A stretch of DNA of 64,000 bases from Planomonospora_B alba (GCF_039534085.1 NZ_BAAAUT010000006.1:121721-185720); one strand, 5' to 3'. Numbered from the stretch's first letter, positions 25,313 to 34,035 are shown. Made by a program: numbers and translations. Notes: a model not told the origin generated them from the letters alone.

Positions 25313-26002
25313 TCACTCCTCGGCGGGGTCGAACTTGTAGCCGAGGCCGCGGACGGTGAGGATGCAGCGCGGGTTGGAGGGGTCCGCCTCCACCTTGGCC
25401 CGCAACCGCTTGACGTGCACGTCCAGGGTCTTGGTGTCGCCCACGTAGTCGGCGCCCCAGACGCGGTCGATGAGCTGCCCCCGGGTGAGCACGCGGCCGG
25501 CGTTGCGCAGCAGCACCTCCAGCAGCTCGAACTCCTTCAGCGGGAGCTGCACCTGCTCGCCCCGGACGGCGACGACGTGCCGGTCCACGTCCATCCGGAC
25601 CGGCCCGGCGGTGAGCACCGCCGACTGCGGCTCCTCCACGTCGCCCTGGCGGCGCAGCACCGCGCGGATGCGGGCCACCAGTTCGCGGGAGGAGAACGGC
25701 TTGGTCACGTAGTCGTCGGCCCCCAGCTCCAGCCCGACGACCTTGTCGATCTCGCTGTCCTTGGCGGTCAGCATGATGACGGGCACGTTGGAGCGCTGCC
25801 GGAGGGAGCGGCAGACCTCGGTGCCGGGCAGGCCCGGGAGCATCAGGTCCAGCAGCACCAGGTCGGCGCCGCTGCGGTCGAAGGTCTCCAGCGCCTCGGG
25901 GCCGGTGGCCGCCACCGCGACCTCGAACCCCTCCTTGCGGAGCATGTAGGACAGGGCGTCGGAGAACGACTCCTCGTCCTCGACGACGAGCACGCGGGTC
26001 AC
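25313..26002 (-). CDS. phoP: OmpR-family response regulator PhoP/RegX3
   Basis: A 229-residue response regulator for phosphate limitation. The receiver domain (MTRVLVVEDEESFSDALSYML) has the phospho-acceptor Asp in DLVLLDLMLPG, the Thr in MLTAKD and the Lys in VTKPFSSREL. The C-terminal winged helix (PLKEFELLEVLLRNAGRVLTRGQLIDRVWG... VHVKRLRAKVE) binds PHO boxes. Sequence matches SenX3/RegX3-type regulators closely. It overlaps phoR by 4 nt (ATGA type), so the two are coupled. A PHO-box array lies upstream of phoR, pointing to autoregulation. Confidence 0.94.
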   Translation of the reverse strand: MTRVLVVEDEESFSDALSYMLRKEGFEVAVAATGPEALETFDRSGADLVLLDLMLPGLPGTEVCRSLRQRSNVPVIMLTAKDSEIDKVVGLELGADDYVTKPFSSRELVARIRAVLRRQGDVEEPQSAVLTAGPVRMDVDRHVVAVRGEQVQLPLKEFELLEVLLRNAGRVLTRGQLIDRVWGADYVGDTKTLDVHVKRLRAKVEADPSNPRCILTVRGLGYKFDPAEE

Positions 26003-27189
26003 TTCGAGGCCTCCTGGGGGATGGTGGTGCCGGTGGGGGAGATGGGGACCGCCTTGCCGCCGAAGGCGGGCAGGCTGAGGGTGAACGTGGATCCGGAGCC
26101 TTCCTTGCTCCAGACGGTGACCGCGCCGTTGTGGGCCGCGGCGATGTGCTTGACGATGGCCAGGCCGAGGCCGGTGCCGCCGGTGGCGCGCGAGCGCGCG
26201 GTGTCGACGCGGAAGAAGCGCTCGAAGATCCGCTCCTGGGCGCTCTCGGGGATGCCGATGCCCTGGTCGCTCACGCTGATCTCGACGGAGTCGCCCGCCG
26301 GCCGGGCGCTGACGACCACCCGGGTGTGCTCGGGGCTGTAGGCGACCGCGTTGTCGATGAGGTTGCGCAGCGCGGTGACGAGCAGTTCCTCGTCGCCCCA
26401 GATCTGCAGGCCCTCGGTCCCCCCGGTGACCAGGGTGATGTCCTTGGCCGTGGCCGTGGTGTTGCAGCGGTCGACGGCGTCGTGCACGGCCTCGTCGACC
26501 AGGACCGGGCAGGGGGTGGGGATGGGCTCGGCCCCCTGGACCCTGGACAGGGTGATGAGGTCCTGCACCAGGTAGGTCAGGCGGGCGGCCTCGTGCTGCA
26601 TGCGCCCGGCGAAGCGGGTGACGGCCTCGGGGTCGTCGGCGGCGTCCTGGATGGTCTCGGCGAGCAGGCTCAGCGCGCCGACCGGGGTCTTGAGCTCGTG
26701 GCTCACGTTCGCCACGAAGTCGCGGCGGACCGCCTCGACCCTGCGGTGCTCGGTCTGGTCCTCGGCGAGCACGAGCACCTGCCCGTACGGCCCGAGCGGG
26801 GCGACGCGGACCGCGAAGCTGGTCGTCTCCTGGCCGAACTTGTGCCCGGCCACCTCGACCTCGCTCTCGCGGATCTCGCCGTCCCGGCGCACCTGCCGGG
26901 CCAGCGCGAGCAGCTCGGCCACCATCAGGCGGTCGCCCTTGACCAGGCCGAAGGCCCGCGCGGCCGAGCTGGCCCGCAGGACCCGGTCCTCGCGGTCGAG
27001 CACGACCGCCGAGGAGGGCAGTACGGCGAGCACGGAGGCGACGCCCTGGGGCAGCTCGCCGGGCTGGAGGTCCTCGACCGGCACCATTACGCGCTGCTGC
27101 GCCGTCCCCTGGCGGACGACGATCATCACGGCCAGCGCTCCCACGACGAACCCGGCCAGCGCGGCCAGGCTCGCCATCAGCTCACTCAC
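25999..27189 (-). CDS. phoR: Phosphate sensor histidine kinase PhoR/SenX3
   Basis: A 396-residue membrane kinase partnered with PhoP. A single N-terminal membrane segment (SLAALAGFVVGALAVMIVV) is followed by a PAS domain (residues about 50-160, PSSAVVLDREDRVLRAS). The dimerisation/phospho-acceptor helix is FVANVSHELKTPVGAL with the His target. The HATPase domain has N box LRNLIDNAVAYS, G1 SDQGIGIP and G2 TGGTGLGLAIVKHI. The absence of an extracellular loop fits SenX3-type sensing through PhoU and Pst rather than direct ligand binding. It is transcribed divergently from phoU. Confidence 0.94.
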   Translation of the reverse strand: MSELMASLAALAGFVVGALAVMIVVRQGTAQQRVMVPVEDLQPGELPQGVASVLAVLPSSAVVLDREDRVLRASSAARAFGLVKGDRLMVAELLALARQVRRDGEIRESEVEVAGHKFGQETTSFAVRVAPLGPYGQVLVLAEDQTEHRRVEAVRRDFVANVSHELKTPVGALSLLAETIQDAADDPEAVTRFAGRMQHEAARLTYLVQDLITLSRVQGAEPIPTPCPVLVDEAVHDAVDRCNTTATAKDITLVTGGTEGLQIWGDEELLVTALRNLIDNAVAYSPEHTRVVVSARPAGDSVEISVSDQGIGIPESAQERIFERFFRVDTARSRATGGTGLGLAIVKHIAAAHNGAVTVWSKEGSGSTFTLSLPAFGGKAVPISPTGTTIPQEASK

Positions 27190-27284
27190 GTGCTTCTCCT
27201 GTCGGCTTCACGCCCTCGATGGTAGGCGCGCCCTCACCCGTTCAGGACTCCGCACCCGGGCATGACCATGGCCTTTCCCGCAAA

Positions 27285-27317
27285 GTTCACTTCGTGGTCG
27301 GGGTTCGTTCACGGACC
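27285..27317. promoter_or_regulatory. PHO box array (three 11-bp direct repeats)
   Basis: GTTCACTTCGT, GGTCGGGGTTC and GTTCACGGACC are consecutive 11-bp units in the phoR-phoU intergenic region. This matches the actinomycete PhoP operator format (direct 11-nt units with a GTTCA-type core). It should serve both divergent promoters, giving PhoP autoregulation and control of phoU. Confidence 0.85.
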
Positions 27318-27335
27318 TGCTCGTACGGTGAAGCC

Positions 27336-27998
27336 ATGCGCGACGCCTACCACGAAGAACTCGACGCCCTCACCGACAAGCTGGTCGAGATGACCCGGCT
27401 GGTCCGGTCGGCGATCTCCCGGGCCACCACCGCCCTGCTCGACGCCGACCTCCATCTCGCGGAGACCGTCATCTCCCAGGACGAAGAGGTCGACCGGCTC
27501 TTCGCGGAGATCGAGACCTCGATCTTCGACCTGATGGCCCGGCAGCAGCCGGTGGCCGTGGACCTGCGGATGATCATCACGGCGCTGCGCATGGGCACCG
27601 ATCTGGAGCGGATGGGCGACCTCGCCCAGCACGTGGCCAAGGTCGCGCGGCTGCGCCACCCGGACTCGGCCGTCCCGCCGGAGCTGCGCGCCACCATCCT
27701 GGAGATGGGGCAGATCGCCGAGCGCCTGGTCACCAAGACCGGCGGCTGCATCGCCACGCGCAACGTCGAGTCGGCGCTGGAGCTGGAGCAGGACGACGAC
27801 GCGATGGACCGGCTCCACCGCAGGCTGTTCAAGATCCTGCTGGACTCCGGCTGGAAGCACGGCGTCGAGCCGGCGATCGACGTGACGCTGATCGGCCGCT
27901 ACTACGAGCGCTACGCCGACCACGCGGTCCGCGTCGCCCGCGACGTGGTCTACCTGGTGACCGGCTCCCGCCCGCACGAGCTGGTCGCCGACGCCTGA
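27336..27998 (+). CDS. phoU: Phosphate transport system regulatory protein PhoU
   Basis: A 220-residue all-helical cytoplasmic protein with two PhoU repeats (residues about 10-100 and 110-205). Each contains the metal-binding E/DxxxD pattern: LERMGDLAQHVAK in the first, YYERYADHAVRVARDV in the second. It links the Pst transporter to PhoR and represses the Pho response when phosphate is plentiful. ATG at 27336 is supported by alignment to the usual MRxxYHEELDALT start. pst genes are not in the window; the divergent phoRP neighbours and the PHO box fit the standard arrangement. Confidence 0.95.
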   Translation: MRDAYHEELDALTDKLVEMTRLVRSAISRATTALLDADLHLAETVISQDEEVDRLFAEIETSIFDLMARQQPVAVDLRMIITALRMGTDLERMGDLAQHVAKVARLRHPDSAVPPELRATILEMGQIAERLVTKTGGCIATRNVESALELEQDDDAMDRLHRRLFKILLDSGWKHGVEPAIDVTLIGRYYERYADHAVRVARDVVYLVTGSRPHELVADA

Positions 27999-28116
27999 CC
28001 GGGGCGCCGGCGCGGGGCGGGCCCGCCCCGCGGGACACGGCGGGAACGGGAAGGACGAGGACGTAGAAGGAGAAGGAGGGGCCGCCCACCCGGGCGGCCC
28101 CTCCTCGCGTGCCGGC

Positions 28117-28143
28117 GCGGTCCCGGTGCGGCACCGGGACCGC
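28117..28143. terminator. Terminator between phoU and gpmA
   Basis: GCGGTCCCGGTG, loop CGG and CACCGGGACCGC form a perfect 12-bp stem between the convergent genes. A second palindrome, CGCGGGGCGGG with its complement (28011-28032), follows phoU more closely. Both may act bidirectionally. Confidence 0.7.
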
Positions 28144-28148
28144 CCGTG

Positions 28149-28892
28149 TCACCTGCCCTGGTTCGCCACCGCCTGGATGGCGGCCTCGGCCGCCTCGGGG
28201 TCGAGGTAGAGGCCGCCCTTGGCCAGCGGGCGGAAGTGCTCGTCCAGGTCGTAGCGGAGCGGGATGCCGGTGGGGATGTTGAGCCCGGCGATCTCCTCGT
28301 CGCCGATCCCGTCCAGGTGCTTGACCAGCGCGCGCAGCGAGTTGCCGTGCGCCGCGACCAGGACGGTCCGGCCCGCCGCCAGGTCCGGCACGATCTGGTC
28401 GTACCAGTACGGCAGCATGCGCTCGACGACGTCCTTGAGGCACTCCGTCCTCGGCATCAGCTCCGGCGGCAGGAGCGCGTAGCGCGCGTCGCCGGCCTGG
28501 GAGAACTCGTCGTCGTCGGCGATCGGCGGCGGCGGGACGTCGTAGGAGCGGCGCCAGAGCATGAACTGCTCGTCACCGAACTGCTCGCGGGTCTGCGCCT
28601 TGTTCTTCCCCTGGAGCGCGCCGTAGTGGCGCTCGTTGAGCCGCCAGGAGCGCCTGACCGGGAGCCAGAGCATGTCGGCCTCGGCCAGCGCGAGGTTCGC
28701 CGTCTGGATCGCGCGGGTCAGCAGCGAGGTGTGCACCACGTCGGGGCGGATCCCCGCCTCCAGCAGCATCCGCCCGCCGCGCCGCGCCTCCTCCTCGCCC
28801 TTGGCCGAGAGCCCCGCGTCCACCCAGCCGGTGAACAGACCCTTGGCGTTCCACTCGCTCTCACCGTGCCGCAGCAGCACCAAAGTCGCCAT
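28149..28892 (-). CDS. gpmA: 2,3-bisphosphoglycerate-dependent phosphoglycerate mutase
   Basis: A glycolytic enzyme interconverting 3- and 2-phosphoglycerate, 247 residues. The phospho-histidine motif is LVLLRHGESEWN with the GLFTGWVDAGLSAKG follow-on. ERHYGALQGKNKAQTR and the second active-site His in VLVAAHGNSLRALVKHLDGI complete the dPGM signature. The minus-strand ATG at 28890-28892 gives the usual MATLVLLRHG start; the longer open frame upstream is Gly/Ser/Pro-rich and not family sequence. It is followed by a terminator hairpin. Confidence 0.95.
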   Translation of the reverse strand: MATLVLLRHGESEWNAKGLFTGWVDAGLSAKGEEEARRGGRMLLEAGIRPDVVHTSLLTRAIQTANLALAEADMLWLPVRRSWRLNERHYGALQGKNKAQTREQFGDEQFMLWRRSYDVPPPPIADDDEFSQAGDARYALLPPELMPRTECLKDVVERMLPYWYDQIVPDLAAGRTVLVAAHGNSLRALVKHLDGIGDEEIAGLNIPTGIPLRYDLDEHFRPLAKGGLYLDPEAAEAAIQAVANQGR

Positions 28893-29037
28893 GCGACCAA
28901 GCTTAGTCAGCGCACCGGATCCGCGGCCCGGGGCGTCCGGCATCCGGTACCGGCTCCCGCGCCGGGGCCCCGGCCGGCCCCCGCTCCCACCGCTCCCACC
29001 GCTCCGACCGGGCCCCGGACGGATCCCGGGCGCGGGC

Positions 29038-29517
29038 TCAGCGCGCGGGGTCGGCGAAGCGGGCGAACGCCTGCAGGTTGGCGAGGGACTCGCCGCGCTT
29101 GACCCGCCACTCCCACTCCTTGCGGATGGACGAGGCGAAGCCCAGTTCAAGCGCCCGGTCGAAGCCCTCGTCGGAGTAGGTGAGCACGCAGCCGAGCAGC
29201 CGGTCGATCTCCTCCTCCGACACCGCCGTCAGCGGGACGCGCCCCACCAGGTAGACGTCGCCGACCGGGTCCAGGGCGAAGTGCACGCCGTACATGGAGC
29301 CGTTCTTGGTCAGCAGCCAGCGGTAGAACTCGGCGTGGTTCTCGTCGGGCTGCCGGCAGAAGAACGCCTCGACGTGCAGCGCCTGGTCCCCGAGGATCAG
29401 CCAGGTCATGGTGGCGAGCTTGTGCCGGCCGGGGAGCTTCACCAGGAACGCGCCCGGCCGGGGCTCCTCGAAGGAGGCCTCGACGCCCTTCAGCGCCGCC
29501 TCGATCACTTCACGCAT
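29038..29517 (-). CDS. YbjN domain protein
   Basis: A 159-residue cytoplasmic protein of the YbjN family, which shares the fold of type III secretion chaperones. It shows the FLVKLPGRHKLATMTWLILGDQALHVEAFFCRQPDENH core and the YRWLLTKNGSMYGVHFALDPVGDVYLVGRVPL motif typical of actinobacterial members located beside mshA. It lies between mshA and gpmA on the same strand, 51 bp after mshA, so it is probably in the mshA operon. Its biochemical role is unknown. Confidence 0.88.
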   Translation of the reverse strand: MREVIEAALKGVEASFEEPRPGAFLVKLPGRHKLATMTWLILGDQALHVEAFFCRQPDENHAEFYRWLLTKNGSMYGVHFALDPVGDVYLVGRVPLTAVSEEEIDRLLGCVLTYSDEGFDRALELGFASSIRKEWEWRVKRGESLANLQAFARFADPAR

Positions 29518-29568
29518 GGACCCACCCTACGAGGGACCCGGCGGGGACCGCCGTCCGCACGGCCGCGC

Positions 29569-30846
29569 CTACGAGCTGAGCGCGATCGGGGACCGGTTCA
29601 GGTGCGCCATGGCCCCGGCGTAGACCTCCGCGAGCCGGGCCGCGGTCGCGGACCAGCCGAAGGCCGCGGCCTGGGCGACCGCCCCCTCCGCCAGCTCGTC
29701 GCGCCAGGCCGGCCGGTGGACGAGGCGGGCCAGGACCCGCGCCCAGTCGTGCGGGTCGTGCCCCTCGACGAGCACGCCCGACACGCCGTCGCGTACGGCG
29801 GTGCGCAGGCCCCCCACGCTCGCGGCCGCCACCGGGGTGCCGCACGCCTGGGACTCCAGCGCGACCAGGCCGAACGACTCGCTGTGCGAGGGCACGACGG
29901 TCACGTCGGCGGCGCGGTACCACCCGGCCAGCTCGTGCTGGGGCGCGGGGGGCACGATCCGGACCACGTCGGCGATGCCGAGCTCCGCCGCCAGGTCGGT
30001 CAGGTAGGACGGCCGGGCCAGGCCGTTCCCGCTGGGCCCGCCGACGCAGGCGACGACGAGTCGGCCGCGCAGCCCCGGGTCCTCGACGAGCATGCGGGCG
30101 GCGGCGCGCAGCAGCACGTCCGGGCCCTTGAGCGGCTGCACCCGGCCCACGAACAGCAGCAGGCGCGCGTCCGCGGGGACGCCCAGCCGGCGGCGGGCCG
30201 CGGCGCGGGAGCCGGGCTTGAAGACGGTGAGGTTGACCCCGGGGTTGACGACCTCGACGCGCTCGGGGGCGGCGCCGTACAGCTCGACGAGCTCGCGCGC
30301 CTCGGTCGGCGTGTTGGCCACCAGCCGGTCGGCGACCTCGACGACCTGCTCCTCGCCCAGCACGCGGGCGGTGGGCTCGGGCTTGTCGTCGTCGGCGAGC
30401 AGGAGGTTCTTGACCTTCGCCATGGTGTGCATGGTGTGCACCAGCGGCACGCCCCAGCGCTCCTTGGCCAGCCAGCCCACCTGGCCGGAGAGCCAGTAGT
30501 GGGAGTGGATGACGTCGTAGCGGCCCGGGTCGTACATGGCCTCGGTGCGCAGCACGCCGGAGAGGAAGGCGCAGAGCTGGCCGGGCAGGTCCCCCTTGTC
30601 GAGCTCCTCGTACGGCCCCGCGGTGACGTGCCTGACGGAGACGCCGGGGACGATCTCGGCGACCGGCGGCAGGTCCCGGGCCGTCTGCCGGGTGAAGATC
30701 TCCACTTCGATCCCCAGCCTGGCCAGGCGCTTGGCCGCCTCCACGATGTAGACGTTCATCCCGCCCGCGTCCCCGGTGCCCGGCTGGTCCAGGGGGGACG
30801 TGTGCATGCTGATCGTCGCGACCCGGTTGACCCGCCGTCGCTTCAC
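29569..30846 (-). CDS. mshA: D-inositol-3-phosphate glycosyltransferase (mycothiol synthesis)
   Basis: First enzyme of mycothiol biosynthesis: transfers GlcNAc from UDP-GlcNAc to 1-L-inositol-1-phosphate. A GT4-family, GT-B fold enzyme of 425 residues. Landmarks are VATISMHTSPLDQPGTGDAGGMNVYI, the HSHYWLSGQVGWLAKERWGVPLVHTMHTMAKVKN segment, FVGRVQPLKGPDVLL, and the C-terminal donor-binding PSHSESFGLVALESQACGTPV. The GTG at 30844-30846 is preferred because GGAGG lies eight bases upstream. A start at 30912 would add 22 residues with no family match. Two 16-bp direct repeats lie upstream. Confidence 0.95.
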   Translation of the reverse strand: MKRRRVNRVATISMHTSPLDQPGTGDAGGMNVYIVEAAKRLARLGIEVEIFTRQTARDLPPVAEIVPGVSVRHVTAGPYEELDKGDLPGQLCAFLSGVLRTEAMYDPGRYDVIHSHYWLSGQVGWLAKERWGVPLVHTMHTMAKVKNLLLADDDKPEPTARVLGEEQVVEVADRLVANTPTEARELVELYGAAPERVEVVNPGVNLTVFKPGSRAAARRRLGVPADARLLLFVGRVQPLKGPDVLLRAAARMLVEDPGLRGRLVVACVGGPSGNGLARPSYLTDLAAELGIADVVRIVPPAPQHELAGWYRAADVTVVPSHSESFGLVALESQACGTPVAAASVGGLRTAVRDGVSGVLVEGHDPHDWARVLARLVHRPAWRDELAEGAVAQAAAFGWSATAARLAEVYAGAMAHLNRSPIALSS

Positions 30847-30905
30847 CGACACCACCTCCGAGACGGATACAACCTCACTTCTCTTCCCGACATTCCCGTG
30901 ATCTC

Positions 30906-30950
30906 CTGACATACCGGGGCGTGTGACTTACCTACTGACATACCGGGGCG
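30906..30950. repeat. Two 16-bp direct repeats upstream of mshA
   Basis: CTGACATACCGGGGCG occurs at 30906-30921 and again at 30935-30950, 29 bp apart, in the 144-bp region between mshA (minus) and an SDR gene (plus). A third near copy, TTGACATACCGGGGGCG, lies at 40119 in the GH48 promoter. The element could be a regulator site or part of two promoters, since TTGACA/CTGACA resembles a -35 box. Confidence 0.55.
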
Positions 30951-30990
30951 CTCAGGGCGGTCTGCGGCGGCCCTGGCAGGATGGCGAGCC

Positions 30991-31734
30991 ATGAGGAAGA
31001 CGGCAGTGGTGACGGGGGCCAGCAGCGGCATCGGCCAGGCGACGGCCCGCCGCCTGGCCCGGGAGGGCTTCGACGTGGTGGCGGCGGCCCGCCGCCGGGA
31101 CCGGCTGGACGAGCTGGCCGCCGAGGTGCCGGAGATCCGCCCGGTGACCCTGGACGTGACCTCGGCCGAGTCGGTGGAGGCGCTGGCCGCCTCGCTGGAC
31201 CGCTGCGACGTGCTGGTCAACAACGCGGGGGGCGCGATCGGGCTGGAGCCGGTGGCCGCCGGCGACCCGGCCGACTGGCAGCGCATGTACGACGTCAACG
31301 TGCTGGGCTCGCTCCGGGTCACCCAGGCGCTGCTGCCCAAGCTGATCGCCTCCGGCGACGGGGTGCTGGTGATGCTGACCTCGGTGGCGGGACTGGTGTC
31401 CTACGAGGGCGGCGGGGGCTACAACGCGGCCAAGCACGCGCAGAGCTCGATGACCGAGGTGCTCCGGCTGGAGCTGTGCGGCGAGCCGGTCCGGGTCGTC
31501 GAGGTCGCCCCGGGCATGGTCCACACCGAGGAGTTCTCGCTGACCCGCTTCCGCGGCGACGCCGGACGGGCCGCGAAGGTCTACGAGGGCGTGCCCGGCC
31601 CGCTCTCCGCCGACGACGTCGCCGACGCGATCGCCTGGTGTGTGACCCGTCCCTGGAACGTGAACATCGACCGCCTGGTCATCCGCCCCCGCGCCCAGGC
31701 CGCCCAGCACAAGATCCACCGCGTCACGTCCTGA
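30991..31734 (+). CDS. SDR-family oxidoreductase
   Basis: A classical short-chain dehydrogenase of 247 residues. Cofactor motif TGASSGIGQATA, LDVTS, NNAGGAIG, catalytic Ser in LTSVAGLVS and YNAAKHAQ (YxxxK) are all present. The Arg-rich AARRRDRLDEL after strand two suggests NADP(H) preference. C-terminal TRPWNVNIDRLVIRPRAQAAQHK is the usual tail of the YdfG/clavaldehyde-dehydrogenase-like group. Substrate is unknown. It is divergent from mshA and has no operon partner. Confidence 0.92.
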   Translation: MRKTAVVTGASSGIGQATARRLAREGFDVVAAARRRDRLDELAAEVPEIRPVTLDVTSAESVEALAASLDRCDVLVNNAGGAIGLEPVAAGDPADWQRMYDVNVLGSLRVTQALLPKLIASGDGVLVMLTSVAGLVSYEGGGGYNAAKHAQSSMTEVLRLELCGEPVRVVEVAPGMVHTEEFSLTRFRGDAGRAAKVYEGVPGPLSADDVADAIAWCVTRPWNVNIDRLVIRPRAQAAQHKIHRVTS

Positions 31735-31848
31735 TTCCGCGTCCGGGGCGCCGCCGGACGCGGCCCGCCGGCGACCCGCCGACCCGGCGGTGATCCTGCG
31801 GCGGCCCGGCGGTGATCCGGCCCGCCGCGTCCGGCGGACAATGGGGGG

Positions 31849-32682
31849 ATGCGCGCTACACGGCCGGTCGGGGAGATCACCCGAGGCACGACCGGCCACA
31901 ACCGGCTGCGCCGGTCCGACCGGTGGATCGCCGCCGTCTTCGGCCGGCTGCTCCGCTCCGCCGACCGGCCGCTGGTCGTGGACCTCGGATACGGCGCCTC
32001 GCACACCACGACGCTGGAGCTGTTCCTGCGGCTGCGCCGGGTCCGCCCGGACGTCGAGGTCACCGGGATCGAGATCGACCCGGCCCGGGTCGCCGCGGCC
32101 CGGCCGTACGAGCGCCCGGGCCTGTCGTTCCGGCTGGGCGGCTTCGAGCTGCCGGTGGACCGCCCGCCGGTCCTGGTGCGGGCCTTCAACGTGCTGCGGC
32201 AGTACGGCGAGGCGGAGGCGTGGCGGCACTGGGACCTGCTCCGCTCCCGGTTGGCCCCGGACGGGGTGATCGTCGAGGGGACCTGCTCGGAGGTCGGGCA
32301 CCGGGCGGCCTGGGTGGGGCTGGACGCCGCGGGCCCGCGGACCCTGACCCTGGCGGCCCGCTTCGACGCCTTCGAACGCCCCTCCGACCTGGCCGACCGC
32401 CTGCCGAAGGCGCTCATCCACCGCAACGTGCCCGGTGAGCCGGTCCACGCGTTCCTGCGGGACTTCGACCGCGCCTGGGCGGTCAGCGCCCCGCTGGCGT
32501 CCTACGGCGTGCGGCAGCGCTGGATCGCCGCGGCCGAGGCGCTCTGCGCGGGCTGGCCGGTCTTCCGGCACCCCCCGCTGGGCGGCCGATCCCGCTGGCG
32601 GCTCGGCGAGGTGACCGTCGCCTGGGACGCGGTCGCCCCGCTCGGCCGCGCCCCCGGCGAGGGCCGGCTCGACAACCCGTAG
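31849..32682 (+). CDS. Class I SAM-dependent methyltransferase-like protein
   Basis: A 277-residue protein with a Rossmann methyltransferase core: motif I LVVDLGYGASHTTTLELF, and motif II-like VTGIEIDPARVAAARPYE with the acidic Asp/Glu that holds SAM ribose. The N-terminal MRATRPVGEITRGTTGHNRLRRSDRWI resembles actinobacterial proteins annotated as putative methyltransferases near mshA. The target is unknown. Its TAG stop (32680-32682) sits inside a palindrome that may be the operator of the following blaI-like gene. Confidence 0.8.
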   Translation: MRATRPVGEITRGTTGHNRLRRSDRWIAAVFGRLLRSADRPLVVDLGYGASHTTTLELFLRLRRVRPDVEVTGIEIDPARVAAARPYERPGLSFRLGGFELPVDRPPVLVRAFNVLRQYGEAEAWRHWDLLRSRLAPDGVIVEGTCSEVGHRAAWVGLDAAGPRTLTLAARFDAFERPSDLADRLPKALIHRNVPGEPVHAFLRDFDRAWAVSAPLASYGVRQRWIAAAEALCAGWPVFRHPPLGGRSRWRLGEVTVAWDAVAPLGRAPGEGRLDNP

Positions 32683-32688
32683 TACTAC
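32679..32688. promoter_or_regulatory. Palindrome before the BlaI-family gene
   Basis: GTAGTACTAC is a perfect 10-bp dyad 31 bp before the blaI-like GTG start and overlapping the upstream stop codon. BlaI-family operators are made of TACTAC/GTAGTA half-sites, here in head-to-head order. This is a candidate autoregulatory site. Confidence 0.45.
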
Positions 32689-32718
32689 CCGGGGTGGTGC
32701 GGAGATACGCTTGACGGT

Positions 32719-33075
32719 GTGAAGGGTCTCGGCGAGCTTGAACGCAGCATCATGGACATCATCTGGGCGCAGCCGTCCGCGGTGACGGCCCGCGAGGTGG
32801 GACGGCTCATCGAGGACCGCGATCTCGCCCCCACAACGGTCATGACCGTGCTCGACCGGCTGACCCGCAAGGGCTTCCTGGTCCGCACCCGTGACGGGCG
32901 CGCCTGGCGCTACCAGGCCGCGGCGAGCCGCGACGCCTACGTCGCGGAGCTTATGCTGGAGGCGCTCGACATGACCGGGGACCGGTCGGCCGCCCTGACC
33001 CGTTTCGCCCAGGCCGTGTCCGAACCCGAGGCCGAGATCCTGCGCAGAGCCCTGTTGGAGCTGGAGGAAGAGTGA
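32719..33075 (+). CDS. BlaI/MecI/CopY-family transcriptional repressor
   Basis: A 118-residue winged-helix repressor: LGELERSIMDIIWAQPSAVTAREVGRLIEDRDLAPTTVMTVLDRLTRKGFL is the family DNA-binding domain, followed by the helical dimerisation tail. In this family a partner M56 protease cleaves the repressor in response to a signal. The stop overlaps the M56 gene start by 4 nt (GTGA), so the pair is coupled. No beta-lactamase or copper gene is adjacent; targets are unknown. Confidence 0.93.
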   Translation: MKGLGELERSIMDIIWAQPSAVTAREVGRLIEDRDLAPTTVMTVLDRLTRKGFLVRTRDGRAWRYQAAASRDAYVAELMLEALDMTGDRSAALTRFAQAVSEPEAEILRRALLELEEE

Positions 33076-33998
33076 TCACCGCGGCAGTCCTGGCGTTCCT
33101 CGCCACGGTCTGCGCGGTCGGCGCCTGGTGGCTGGTCCGGGCGCGGTGGCCCTACCGCGCCCCGCACGTGGCCATCGTCCTGTGGCAGGCGCTGGGGGTG
33201 ACCTGGGGCCTGGCCGGCACCGGGGCGCTGCTGGCCTACGCCCTGGAGCCCTACGGCCGGGGCGTGCTGCACGGCCTGTTCGCCTTCGCCTCCGCCGCGC
33301 TCTCCGGCGGGTACGGCCCGCAGGGCCCGTACGAACCGCCGCGGATCTTCGCGCTCATCGCGGGGCTGACCGCGTTCACCGTGCTCGTCATGGTGCTGCT
33401 GACCGCGGGCCTGCAGACGTTCCGCGCCCGCCGCCGGCACCGCGCCCTGCTGGCGCTCGTCGCCCGCGAGGACCCGGGGGTGCCCGGCGTGCACGTCGTC
33501 GACCACCCGGGCGCGGCCGCCTACTGCGTGCCGGGCCTGCGCTCCCAGGTCGTGGTGAGCGAGGGCACCCTGAAGCTGCTCTCCCCCGACGAGCTGCGGG
33601 CGGTCCTGGCCCACGAGGCGGCGCACGTCCGCGAGCGCCACGACCTGGTCCTGCTGCCGTTCGCCGCGCTGCGCAGGGCGCTGCCCTGGTCCCGCACCGC
33701 GCTGGAGGCCCAGCACGAGGTCGCGCTGCTGGTGGAGATGGCCGCCGACGACGCCGCCCGGCGCTACTGCTCGCCGCGCCGTCTGGCCACCGCCCTGCTG
33801 CGCTTCGGCACGGCGGGCGCCGTGCCGACCCCGCACGGGGCGCTGGGCGCGCTGAGCCCCTCCTCCGCCGTGATGGCCCGGGTCCAGCGCCTGGTCTCGC
33901 CCGGCCCGCGGCTCCCGCGCCGGGTCCGCTACGGCGTCGTGGCCTTCTCGGTCACGCTGACCGCCTCCGCCCCGCTGCTCTGGCTGGTGCCGCACTGA
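33072..33998 (+). CDS. M56-family membrane metallopeptidase (BlaR1-like)
   Basis: A 308-residue membrane protease with the zinc motif HEAAH (AVLAHEAAHVRERHDLVLLP, near residue 180) and the downstream glutamate in LLVEMAADDAARRYC. Hydrophobic segments occur at the N-terminus, at about 35-75, at 93-115, and at the C-terminus (VAFSVTLTASAPLLWLVP). There is no extracellular penicillin-binding sensor domain, so the inducing signal differs from classical BlaR1. By family analogy it inactivates the upstream BlaI-type repressor. Confidence 0.9.
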   Translation: MITAAVLAFLATVCAVGAWWLVRARWPYRAPHVAIVLWQALGVTWGLAGTGALLAYALEPYGRGVLHGLFAFASAALSGGYGPQGPYEPPRIFALIAGLTAFTVLVMVLLTAGLQTFRARRRHRALLALVAREDPGVPGVHVVDHPGAAAYCVPGLRSQVVVSEGTLKLLSPDELRAVLAHEAAHVRERHDLVLLPFAALRRALPWSRTALEAQHEVALLVEMAADDAARRYCSPRRLATALLRFGTAGAVPTPHGALGALSPSSAVMARVQRLVSPGPRLPRRVRYGVVAFSVTLTASAPLLWLVPH

Positions 33999-34035
33999 CG
34001 CACTCTTGACCGCTAGCTGGTGTTAACCAAGGTGT

